Assembly: GCF_014647515.1 (NCBI RefSeq)
Contig: NZ_BMPI01000008.1
Location: 43,429 to 107,428 of the forward strand
Source of the DNA: Dactylosporangium sucinum
GTDB taxonomy: Bacteria > Actinomycetota > Actinomycetes > Mycobacteriales > Micromonosporaceae
DNA length: 64,000 nucleotides
Direction: 5' to 3'
Shown here: positions 36,701-44,786 of the stretch, piece after piece
How positions within the stretch are numbered: the first letter of the stretch is position 1
How the letters are laid out: every line of letters begins with the position of its first letter
Notes under the pieces: generated by a model
Seen by the model: only the letters and a program-made list of their open reading frames with translations
Databases searched by the model: none
What the model was told of the DNA's origin: nothing
Made by a program: the position numbers and the translations under genes

Positions 36701-38605
36701 CGGCAGCTGCAGGCCGAAGTCGTAGAGGTAGATCGTGCCGTCGGAGCGGACGATCTCGTAGGGCCGCTCGTCGGTGACCCGCACGCCGAGCGAGTGCAGC
36801 ACCGGCAGGACGGCGGAGAGGATCATCGGCTCGCCGTATCGGAACACCTTGAACCGGATGTCGGACTCGGCCTGGCGGCGCCGGTAGACGTGCATGACCA
36901 GCTGGCCCGGCTCGTCGAGCAGCTCCAGCTTGGCGACGTCCTTCACCGCTTCGTTCGGCGTGTGCTCGTCCTTGTAGGTCTCTTGGAGCGCCTGCACATA
37001 GCGCTGATGGAGCTGCTTGGCCTGGTGCTCGTCGTCGAGCTTGCGCTCCAGCACCATGTGGAAGTCGTCGTCCCACAGTCGGGTGGCCTCGGAGAGGCGC
37101 TCGGTGAGCCGGTCGACGTTGATGTCACCCGGCGGGTTGCCGGGCTCGGTGCGCACGATGAAGTGCACGCGGGCGAACTTCGACTCGCTGACCCGGGTGG
37201 TGTAGTCGACGCCGATGCCGTTGAGCTCGGCGAGCAGGATCTGCTGGATCCGCAGCCGGTTGGCGGTGGTGAACCGGTCGCGGGGCAGGTAGACCAGGCA
37301 GGAGATGAACCGGCCGTAGGCGTCGCGGCGCACGAAGAGCCGCAGCTGGCGGCGGCCGGCCAGGCGCAGGACGCTCATCACCGCCTGGTAGAGCTGGTCG
37401 GTCGTGATCTGGAACAGCTCGTCGCGCGGGTAGGTCTCCAGCGTGTCCATGAGGTCCTTGCCGGAGTGGGAGCGCGGCGACAGGCCGGACCGCTCGACCA
37501 CCTCGGCGACCTTGCGCTTGACCACGGGCAGGTCGCGCACGCTGGTGCGGTAGGCCGCGGAGGAGAACAGCCCGAGGAACCGCTTCTCGCCGACCACGTT
37601 GCCGTCGGCGTCGAACGTCTTGAACCCGATGTAGTCCAGATAGGCCGCCCGGTGCACGGTGGCCCGCGAGTTGGCCTTGGTGATGATCAGCAGGCGCTTC
37701 TCCAGCGCCTTCGCATACGCCTCGGCGGTCATCGAGGACAGCACCCGCGGCGTCGTCTGGTCGGCCCGCAGGATGCCGAGGCCGGTGCCGAGCACCGCCT
37801 GCAGGAGCAGCTCACCCGAGTCGGACTCGACCAGCCGATACTCCCGGAACCCCAGGAACGTGAAGTGGTCGTCCACCAGCCAGCGCAGCAGCTCGACGGA
37901 GTCGGTGATGTCCTTGTCCGGCACCGGCAGCTGGGCGCTGCCCAGATCGTCGGCGAGGGCCAGCGCCTGCGTGCGCATCTTCGGCCAGTCCTCGACCGCC
38001 TCCCGCACGTCGTTGAGCACCCGCGCCAGGTCGGAGCGGAGCGTCTCCAGGTCCTCCTCGTCGCGGATCCGGTCGACCTCGATGCGGATCCAGCTCTCGA
38101 CGATGTCGCCGGGCTCCGCGTCCTCCGGCTCCAGGCCGACGCGGACCTCCTCCAGCGCGCCCAGCGGGGCCCGCCGGACGACGACGAGCGGGTGCACGAG
38201 CAGGTTGATGTCGATGTCGCGCGACGACAGGGCGCTCGTGACGGAGTCGACCAGGAACGGCATGTCGTCGGTGACGATCTCCACCGACGTGCCGCCGGTG
38301 ACGCTCATGCCGAGCCGCAGCTTCAGCTCGCCGGGCACGCGCTGCTGGGCCAGCTCCAGGTGCGACGCGGTGGCGGCGACCATCTTCGCCACGTTGCAGC
38401 TGGCCAGCTCCTCGTCGGGGACGAGGCGCCAGTAGTGCGCGACCAGCCGGGGCTGCGCGTCCTGGGCCGTGGCTAGCACCACCGCCTCCGCGACCAGATG
38501 CTCTGCGTTGAGCACGTGCTGTCCTAACTCGTCGTCCTCGACCGTGGGCTCGGTCGTCGGCTTCGTCTTCCTGACGCTCGCCGGGGTGGCCATAGGCCGG
38601 TTCAT
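33731..38605 (-). CDS. gdh: NAD-specific glutamate dehydrogenase, 180-kDa type
   Basis: 1624-residue protein of the GDH180 family (Streptomyces clavuligerus type), oxidising glutamate to 2-oxoglutarate and ammonia with NAD. The long N-terminal part carries ACT-like regulatory regions ([39 protein letters not shown]). The catalytic core follows with [60 protein letters not shown] and [12 protein letters not shown]. The C-terminal helical domain is characteristic of this class. Full length is as expected. ATG at 38605 has GGGGAG about 9 bases upstream; an in-frame GTG lies 18 bases earlier. In mycobacteria this enzyme is controlled by GarA; no garA is seen here. Confidence 0.95.
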   Translation of the reverse strand: [1624 protein letters not shown]

Positions 38606-38799
38606 CGGTTGTTCTCCCCTCACCCACGACGCTGTGGGTTGTCCTCGGACAGCCTAAGACGTACCCCTGACAATTCCGTTCGCCACGTGGTGCATCAACG
38701 TCGGTTACCCGATCGACCGGCGGACCCGTGTGACAATTGTCCTACTTGTTCGATCTTGGGGCGTGCGGATCCGGGCTTTCATGGCGCAGAATCGCCCCC
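38606..38799. promoter_or_regulatory. Divergent promoter region gdh / PBP
   Basis: 194-bp spacer between divergent genes. It contains a perfect 10-bp palindrome GACAATTGTC (38732-38741) and a related CTGACAATTCCG near 38667. A CAGAAT hexamer (38786-38791) 8 bases before the PBP start is a possible -10 for a leaderless message. No regulator is assigned. Confidence 0.4.
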
Positions 38800-40689
38800 A
38801 TGGCCGTTTCACCCCGCCGCGTCACCGCGCTGCTCGCCTCCCTGGCGTTGCTCGCCACGCTGCCCGCGTGTTCGAGCAAGCCGCCGGACGACTCGTTGAA
38901 GACTTTTCTCGGTGCCTGGGAACAGGGCAACATCGCCGGGCTGAAGTTCTTGGGTCAGGATGGCAAAGCGCTCAGTGGCGACGCGGCGCAGCAGCTCCTG
39001 ACCACCGTGGAGGGCGATCTCGCAGCTCAGCAGCCCAAGCTGTCGCTGAAGGGCGCTCCCGCCGTCAAGGACGACGAGTGCACCGCCATCGTGACGGTCC
39101 AGTGGCCGGTCTCCGGCTCGACCTGGGAGTACGACACGACGGTCAAGGCCAAGCGCGTCGACAAGCAGTGGACGGTGATCTTCAGCGCGAAGACCATCCA
39201 TCCCGACCTGGAGAGCACCGACAAGCTGGCCGTCAAGAAGGCCTCCGGCACGCGGGGCAGCATCCTCGACGCCGCCGGCCAGCCGATCGTCAGCAGCAAG
39301 CCGGTGGTCACCATCGGCGTCGAGCCGCGGCAGGTCACCGACATCAACCTGGTCGTCAAGAACCTCGGCGACGCGTTCACCGCGGCCAAGGTCTCCGTCG
39401 ACCTGTCGACCCTGCCCAACCGGGTGAAGTCGGCCAAGCCGGACGCGTTCGTCGAGATCATCACCCTCCGCAAGGAGATCTTCGACCCGATCGCCAACAA
39501 GCTGAACTCGACGCCGGGCGTGGTCACCCGCAACTCGACCCAGTCGCTCGCCCCGTCGGCGCAGTTCGCGCGGGCGCTCCTCGGCACCTCCGGCCAGGTG
39601 ACGAAGGAGATCATGGACAAGAACCCGGGCAAGTACAAGGTCGGTGACGTGGTCGGCCTGTCCGGGCTGCAGCAGAAGTACGACGAGATCCTCCAGGGCA
39701 GGCCCGGCGTCTCGGTGGTCATCCCCAAGCCCACCGGTACCCCCGACGTGAAGCTCTTCTCGGCGGACCCGGCCGAGGGCGCCAAGATCAAGCTGACGCT
39801 CGACGTCAACATGCAGAACGCCGCCGAGGCGGCCCTGGCGCTCGACACCCGCCGCTCCGCCCTGGTCGCGATCCGGATCAGCGACAACTCGATCGTCGCC
39901 GTGGCCAACGGCCCGGGGGCGGCCGGCAACAACTTCGCGCTGGTCGGCCAGACCCCGCCCGGCTCGACGTTCAAGACGATCACGGCGCTCGGCGCGCTGG
40001 ACAAGGGGCTCACGGGCGACTCGATCGTGGCGTGCCCGAAGACGCTCACGGTCGATGGCCGTACCTTCAAGAACTCCCATGACATGGAGCTCGGCAACGT
40101 CCCGCTGCACACCGACTTCGCGAAGTCGTGCAACACGGCCTTCGCGTCGCTGGCGCCGCAGCTCGGGCCCGACGGCCTGGCCAAGACGGCCCAGTCCGTG
40201 GGCATCGGCATCCCCTGGGACCTCGGCGTCGACGTCTTCACCGGCAAGGTCTCGGCGAACGGCTCGAAGTCGGAACAGGCCGCGGCCGCGTTCGGTCAGG
40301 GCACGACGCTGGCGTCCCCGGTGATCCTGGCCGGGGCGGCGGCCGCCGTGGCCCGCGGCCAGTGGAAGCAGCCGCAGCTCGTGCTGGACCCGGCCCCGAA
40401 GAACCCGGCCGCGGACGGCCCGCAGCTCAACCCGGCGTCGCTGGACGCGCTGCGGCAGATGATGCGGGAGGTGGTGACGGCGGGAACGGCCGACCAGCTG
40501 AAGAACCTGCCGGGCGACCTGCGGGGCAAGACCGGGACGGCGGAGTACGACAACGACCCGGCGCACACCCACTCCTGGTTCATGGGGTACCGCGGCGACA
40601 TCGCCTTCTGCGTGTTCGTCGAGAACGGCGGCGCGAGCACCGCGGCGGCGGTCCCGATCGCGGGCAAGTTCTTCCAGACGATCGGCTGA
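38800..40689 (+). CDS. Lipoprotein class B penicillin-binding protein (transpeptidase)
   Basis: 629 residues. Signal peptide with lipobox LPAC (lipidated Cys24), so it is anchored to the outer leaflet. An NTF2-like domain (about 30-140, MecA_N type) precedes a PBP dimerisation region and the transpeptidase domain. Active-site motifs are S389-TFK392, S443-C-N445 and K577-T-G. It cross-links peptidoglycan. The domain order resembles the MecA/PBP2a-like group, but high-level beta-lactam resistance cannot be inferred from this. ATG at 38800 is the only start giving an intact signal peptide. It is followed by two inverted repeats before the convergent NagZ gene, also of cell-wall function. Confidence 0.9.
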   Translation: MAVSPRRVTALLASLALLATLPACSSKPPDDSLKTFLGAWEQGNIAGLKFLGQDGKALSGDAAQQLLTTVEGDLAAQQPKLSLKGAPAVKDDECTAIVTVQWPVSGSTWEYDTTVKAKRVDKQWTVIFSAKTIHPDLESTDKLAVKKASGTRGSILDAAGQPIVSSKPVVTIGVEPRQVTDINLVVKNLGDAFTAAKVSVDLSTLPNRVKSAKPDAFVEIITLRKEIFDPIANKLNSTPGVVTRNSTQSLAPSAQFARALLGTSGQVTKEIMDKNPGKYKVGDVVGLSGLQQKYDEILQGRPGVSVVIPKPTGTPDVKLFSADPAEGAKIKLTLDVNMQNAAEAALALDTRRSALVAIRISDNSIVAVANGPGAAGNNFALVGQTPPGSTFKTITALGALDKGLTGDSIVACPKTLTVDGRTFKNSHDMELGNVPLHTDFAKSCNTAFASLAPQLGPDGLAKTAQSVGIGIPWDLGVDVFTGKVSANGSKSEQAAAAFGQGTTLASPVILAGAAAAVARGQWKQPQLVLDPAPKNPAADGPQLNPASLDALRQMMREVVTAGTADQLKNLPGDLRGKTGTAEYDNDPAHTHSWFMGYRGDIAFCVFVENGGASTAAAVPIAGKFFQTIG

Positions 40690-40701
40690 CGCCTCCGGCT
40701 C

Positions 40702-40755
40702 CAAGATCAAGGGAACTTCTGGTCGCCTCCGGGCCAGAAGTTTCCCTTGGTCATG
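40702..40755. terminator. Bidirectional hairpin, repeat family A copy 3
   Basis: Left arm from 40702 (CAAGATCAAGGGAACTTCTGG in two segments: CAAGATCAAGGGAA, CTTCTGG) pairs with CCAGAAGTTTCCCTTGGTCA ending near 40755, with a one-base bulge. It lies just after the PBP stop (40689) in a convergent interval. Confidence 0.7.
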
Positions 40756-40839
40756 AGCGAGCCCCGAACGAGGGCAGGGGCGATCAGCCGGTGAGCACGG
40801 CCCCGGGCCGGCGACGGCGCCGGCGGGAGCGTGGTTGCG

Positions 40840-40894
40840 GGTTGACCGTGGAAGTTTCACGCGGCCCTGGCTGCGCAGAACCTCCACGGTCAAC
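40840..40894. repeat. Inverted repeat in the PBP-NagZ interval
   Basis: GTTGACCGTGGAAGTT (40841-40856) and AACCTCCACGGTCAAC (40879-40894) are complementary with one mismatch around a 22-base loop. Likely the terminator for the leftward NagZ gene, whose stop is at 40921. Confidence 0.6.
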
Positions 40895-40920
40895 TTCGAG
40901 CAGCGGCGAAAGCCGACAAA

Positions 40921-42372
40921 TCAGGCGGCCAGGCCCAGCGTCTCGGCGGCCGCGCGGCCGTTGGCGTGACTCGCGCCCCACGTCGTGATGAAGGCCCGTG
41001 CCCCCGACGGGCGCCACGACGACGGCCAGCCCATCTCGACCACCGTCACCGCGTGCGTCTCGGTCAGGGACTCGACCAGGGAGCGGGCGCCCGCCAGGCG
41101 GTGCACGTTGCGGCCCACGACCACGATCGGGCGGGCGCCGGCCCGCGACCGGAGCTCGGCGGCGTCAGCGCGGTCGGCGACCACCCGGACCTGCTCGGTG
41201 CCGTTGATGTGCGGGCCGAGGCCCCACGGCACGCGGCCGGCGGCGATCGACGACTCCGACTCCAGCTGGACGATCAGCGGCGCCGCGGCGCGGTCGACGG
41301 AGCCCTCGATGCGGATCGCGCTCAGCGCCGCCGGGTAGCCCAGGCCGGGCTCCTCGCGGTCCGTGCGGTCGCCGGAGCGGGTCCAGGCGGCCAGGGACCG
41401 TACGCGGGCGGCGGCCTCCTCCAGGCGGGCCGCGGGCAGGCGGCCGTCGCGGACCGCGGACACGATCTCGTCGGCGCAGGCCAGGGTCAGGGCCTCGTCG
41501 ACGTCGGCGCCGATGCAGAGCAGGTCGGCGCCCGCCGCCAGGGCGAGGACGGCGCCGGCGGGGATGCTGCCCGCGTAGCGGGCGGCGCCGAGCATCTCCA
41601 GCGCGTCGGTGACGACGACGCCGTCGAAGCCGAGCTCGTCGCGCAGCAGGTCGACGAGGACGGCGCGGCTGAAGGTGGCGGGGGCGTCGCCGGTCAGCGC
41701 CGGGACGCGGATGTGCGCCGTCATGATCGATTTGGTGCCCGCCTCGATCGCGGCGACGAACGGCGGGAGCTCCCGCTCACGCATCACAGCGGCAGAGATG
41801 TCGACGGTGGGAAGCTCCAGGTGGGAATCCGCGAGCGTGGCCCCGTGGCCGGGGAAGTGCTTCGCGCAGGCGGCCACGCGGGCGCTCTGCAGCCCGAGCA
41901 CCGCCGCGGCGGCGTGGGCGGCCACGGCCTGCGGATCGGCGCCGAAGCTGCGCGTGCCGATGATCGGGTTGTCGTCGGCCGTGTTCACGTCGACGGTGGG
42001 CGCCAGGTTGAGGTTCAGGCCGAGCTCGTCCAGCTCGGCGCCGATCGTGCGGTACACCCGCCGGGTGATCGCCGGGTCGCCCAGCGCGCCGAGCGCCGCG
42101 TTGCCCGGATAGGGGCTGCCCAGGCGATGGGCCAGGCGCGTGACGTCGCCGCCCTCCTCGTCGATGCCGATGAGCACGCCCTCGCGGGCGGCGTGCAGGC
42201 TCGCGCTCAGCGCGGCGAGCTGCGCGCGCTCGACGATGTTGAACCCGAACAGGACGTGCCCGGCCAGCCCCTCCGCGAGGAGATCCACGGCCCACGACGG
42301 GGCCTGCTCCCCCCGGAAGGCGCTCAGCAGCGTGCCCAGGGCCAGCCTGCGGAGTCCGGGATCGGTCGACAC
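40921..42372 (-). CDS. nagZ: Beta-N-acetylhexosaminidase, GH3 family (NagZ-like)
   Basis: 483 residues. The GH3 barrel shows IGIDEEGGDVTRLAHRLGSP, the catalytic-loop KHFPGHG (171-177) with the D182/H184 dyad typical of NagZ-type enzymes, and nucleophile D256 in VVVTDALEM. A C-terminal ~130-residue alpha/beta domain, absent from short Gram-negative NagZ, is present. No signal peptide, so it acts inside the cell, removing GlcNAc from muropeptides or chitobiose-type substrates. Start is GTG at 42372, six bases after GGGGGGA; upstream in-frame codons lack a site. Divergent from the ROK regulator with one palindromic operator between them. Confidence 0.92.
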   Translation of the reverse strand: MSTDPGLRRLALGTLLSAFRGEQAPSWAVDLLAEGLAGHVLFGFNIVERAQLAALSASLHAAREGVLIGIDEEGGDVTRLAHRLGSPYPGNAALGALGDPAITRRVYRTIGAELDELGLNLNLAPTVDVNTADDNPIIGTRSFGADPQAVAAHAAAAVLGLQSARVAACAKHFPGHGATLADSHLELPTVDISAAVMRERELPPFVAAIEAGTKSIMTAHIRVPALTGDAPATFSRAVLVDLLRDELGFDGVVVTDALEMLGAARYAGSIPAGAVLALAAGADLLCIGADVDEALTLACADEIVSAVRDGRLPAARLEEAAARVRSLAAWTRSGDRTDREEPGLGYPAALSAIRIEGSVDRAAAPLIVQLESESSIAAGRVPWGLGPHINGTEQVRVVADRADAAELRSRAGARPIVVVGRNVHRLAGARSLVESLTETHAVTVVEMGWPSSWRPSGARAFITTWGASHANGRAAAETLGLAA

Positions 42373-42517
42373 GAGATGTCCCCCCTCAGCGTGGACGAAT
42401 GCTGCACACTCGTCCGATGCGCTATCCACGATCGTAAGAGCTTCTTGACCGGTTGTGCGTAGGCCGACCGGTTGGCCGAACGTACGCTTTCCCAATAGGT
42501 TGCTTGTGGCACGCTAA

Positions 42518-42532
42518 TAGGAAAGTTTCCTA
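42518..42532. promoter_or_regulatory. 15-bp perfect palindrome, likely ROK operator
   Basis: TAGGAAAGTTTCCTA is a perfect inverted repeat (7-1-7) in an A+T-rich island, 22 bp before the ROK start and about 145 bp from the divergent nagZ start. Very similar sites accompany ROK regulators and sugar genes in other actinobacteria (from memory). Autoregulation and control of nagZ are inferred. Confidence 0.7.
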
Positions 42533-42554
42533 AATACTAGGGGTCTACGTCACG

Positions 42555-43727
42555 ATGAGTTCCGCCCGACTGCCCGGCACGCCCCGGTTACTGCGCGCCC
42601 TCAACGACCGTGCCGCCCTCGAGCTGCTGCTGAGCCGCGGCCCGCTGACCCGCGCCCAGCTCGGCGAGCTGACCGGCCTCTCCAAGGTCACCGCATCGCA
42701 GCTGGTGGAGCGCCTGGAAGAGCGCGGGCTGGTGGCGCGGGTCGGCGAGCAGGCCGGCGGCCGGGGACCCAACGCCCAGATGTACGCGGTGGTGCCCGCG
42801 ACGGCCTACGTCGTCGGCGTCGAGGCCGGCCCCCAGCACGTGGTCGCCGGCGTGGCGGACATCACCGGCAAGATCGTCGGCCGGACCGACGTCTCGATCG
42901 GCGAGGGCGACGACCCGGTCAAGGTCGTGCACGCGGCGGTCGTCGAGGCCGCCTCGGCCGGCGGCGCGCCGATCGAGCGGATCCGCCGGATCGTCCTGGG
43001 CACCCCGGGCCTGGTCGACCCCAAGAGCGGCGAGATCACCTTCGCCTGGGACCTCCCGCGCTGGCACCGCGGCCTGCTGACCGCACTGCGGGAGGACCTC
43101 GGCCGCCCGGTCATGTTCGAGAACGACGTCAACCTGGCCGCGATCGCCGAGCAGCACAGCGGCGCCGCCGTCGGCGCGCAGGACTTCGTGCTCGTCTGGC
43201 TCGACCGGGGCGTCGGCACCGCGGTGGTCCTCGGCGGGCGGCTCCACCGGGGCAGCGTCGGCGCCGCGGGCGAGATCGGGTACCTGCCCGTGACCGGCAC
43301 CACGGTCAGCCGCGACGCCTCGCGCAAGCAGAAGAGCGGCTTCCGTGCCCTGGCCGACGCGGCGGCCGTCAAGGCGATCGCGAAGGAGCACGGCTTCAAG
43401 GCGGCCGGCGCGGCCGAGTCGGTCCGGGCGGCCATCGCGGCAGGCACGGCCGGCAGCCCGTTCCTCGACGAGCTGGCCCGGCGGATCTCGCTGGGCGTCG
43501 CGTCGGTGGGGCTCGTGCTGGATCCGGAGTTGGTGGTACTGGCGGGTGACGTCGGTCAGGCCGGCGGAGCCGACCTGGCGCAACGCGTGCAGCACGAGGT
43601 GGCCGCGATCGCGGTGGTCTCCCCGCGCGTCGTCGCCACCGAGGTCGCCTCCGAGCCGGTGCTGAACGGCGCCATCCTGACCGGGCTCGACGCCGTCCGC
43701 GAAGAGGTGTTCGGGAGCACCGCCTGA
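42555..43727 (+). CDS. ROK-family transcriptional regulator
   Basis: 390 residues. An N-terminal winged helix-turn-helix (about 15-65: LTRAQLGELTGLSKVTASQL) precedes a ROK sugar-kinase-like domain with VVGVEAGPQHVVAGVADITG, FENDVNLAAIAEQ and GVGTAVVLGGRLHRGSVGAA. The zinc motif CxCGxxGCxE is missing; the position reads TVSRDASRKQKSGF. So it is a regulator rather than an active kinase. The ligand is probably GlcNAc or a muropeptide sugar, judged from the neighbouring nagZ only. ATG at 42555 lies just beyond the palindromic operator. Confidence 0.9.
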   Translation: MSSARLPGTPRLLRALNDRAALELLLSRGPLTRAQLGELTGLSKVTASQLVERLEERGLVARVGEQAGGRGPNAQMYAVVPATAYVVGVEAGPQHVVAGVADITGKIVGRTDVSIGEGDDPVKVVHAAVVEAASAGGAPIERIRRIVLGTPGLVDPKSGEITFAWDLPRWHRGLLTALREDLGRPVMFENDVNLAAIAEQHSGAAVGAQDFVLVWLDRGVGTAVVLGGRLHRGSVGAAGEIGYLPVTGTTVSRDASRKQKSGFRALADAAAVKAIAKEHGFKAAGAAESVRAAIAAGTAGSPFLDELARRISLGVASVGLVLDPELVVLAGDVGQAGGADLAQRVQHEVAAIAVVSPRVVATEVASEPVLNGAILTGLDAVREEVFGSTA

Positions 43728-43736
43728 GGGCTGATG

Positions 43737-43785
43737 CCCGTTCCTGACTGAGGCCGGGCTGCGGCGGGCCTCAGCCATGAACAGG
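43737..43785. terminator. Bidirectional hairpin between ROK gene and ABC permease
   Basis: Arms 43737-43755 and 43767-43785 match at 15 of 19 positions, with a perfect inner CTGAGGCC/GGCCTCAG stem. The loop segment CGGGCTGCGGCGGGCC is identical to bases inside the long inverted repeat at 48409. Located in the 60-bp gap between convergent stops. Confidence 0.75.
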
Positions 43786-43787
43786 CC

Positions 43788-44786
43788 TCAGCGTGGCGCG
43801 TCGCGGCGGTGCATCGCCGCGAAGGCGCCGGCCAGCACCACGGCCACCACGGCCGCGATGATCACGCCGCCCTGCTGCCAGCTGCCCGAGAAGCCGGCCG
43901 CCGGCACACAGCCGCGGCCGGCGCACGCCGCCACGTCGGCCTCGAACGTGTAGCTTTTGGTCAGCCAGGCGGAGACGTAGCTCGACAGCCGGTACTTCTC
44001 CGAGTAGTCCGTCCCGATCAGGCCGAACAGGACGAGCGCGCCCAGCTCGTAGACGACCAGGTAGGCGATGCCCACGCCGAGTGCCGCCGACGTGTGCCGG
44101 CCGATGGACGCGATGGCGAACCCGAGCGACGTGCCGGCCACCGCCAGCAGGACCACCCGCATGCCCGTGAGCAGCATCGACAGCACGTCGCCGCCGCTCA
44201 GGGAACTCACCGACCCGTTGCCGGCGGCGACCGCCAGGAACGCCAGGGTCCAGACGGTGAGGTACACGACGGAGATCAGCGTCACCCCGGTGCAGACCGC
44301 GACCAGCTTCGCCCCGAGCACCGAGGCGCGGCGGGGCGCCCACAGCAGCAGGTTGACCATGCCGCCCGAGCTCCACTCCACGCCCACGAACGACGCGCCG
44401 AGCACGAATCCGGCCACGGCCAGGACGATCGCGGCGGTGTAGTACAACTCGGGCCACTGACGATGGAACGAGAAGCCGTAGTCGAGCATCGAGTCGCGGG
44501 TCGGCCGCGGACCGTAGTCGCAGCCGCGCGGGAACGTCTGGCCGGGCTGCGGGTTGTCGAGGCCGCTCTGCACCCTTTCGCACTGCTCGACGTTGCGGTC
44601 GTAGATCTCGGCGGCGCTGGCCGCGCGTTCGTCCGCCAGCCGGGTCTCATTCTCCGTGGGTGTACTGCGGGTCAGCGTGAACCCGAACGTGAGGATCGCG
44701 AGCAGCATCCCGATGAGCACGAGCGTCACGACCGTGACCCGGCGGCTGAACAGCCTCGTCCACTCGGCGGACAGCAGTGAGGTCAT
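43788..44786 (-). CDS. ABC-2 type transporter permease
   Basis: 332 residues with six predicted helices. A short N-terminal cytoplasmic part (MTSLLSAEWTRLFSRRVTVV) leads to helix 1 and an outer loop with a Cys pair (EQCERV, RGCDYG). Helices such as YYTAAIVLAVAGFVLGASFV and GGVIIAAVVAVVLAGAFAAM follow. A second outer loop holds two more Cys (VAACAGRGCVP). Partner of the ATPase at 44783 through an ATGA overlap. Substrate unknown; such pairs often export antimicrobial compounds or lipids. Confidence 0.85.
   Translation of the reverse strand: MTSLLSAEWTRLFSRRVTVVTLVLIGMLLAILTFGFTLTRSTPTENETRLADERAASAAEIYDRNVEQCERVQSGLDNPQPGQTFPRGCDYGPRPTRDSMLDYGFSFHRQWPELYYTAAIVLAVAGFVLGASFVGVEWSSGGMVNLLLWAPRRASVLGAKLVAVCTGVTLISVVYLTVWTLAFLAVAAGNGSVSSLSGGDVLSMLLTGMRVVLLAVAGTSLGFAIASIGRHTSAALGVGIAYLVVYELGALVLFGLIGTDYSEKYRLSSYVSAWLTKSYTFEADVAACAGRGCVPAAGFSGSWQQGGVIIAAVVAVVLAGAFAAMHRRDAPR

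Noticed and set aside
33872..38476. 1534-codon open frame antisense to gdh
   Set aside because: It reads as Leu/Val/Gly/Arg/Asp-rich nonsense without motifs, as expected opposite G+C-biased codons; gdh on the minus strand has full family motifs.
38800..40689. Acquired mecA-type beta-lactam resistance gene
   Set aside because: Domain order is similar, but G+C and codon use match the host and such lipoprotein class B PBPs are ordinary in actinobacteria.
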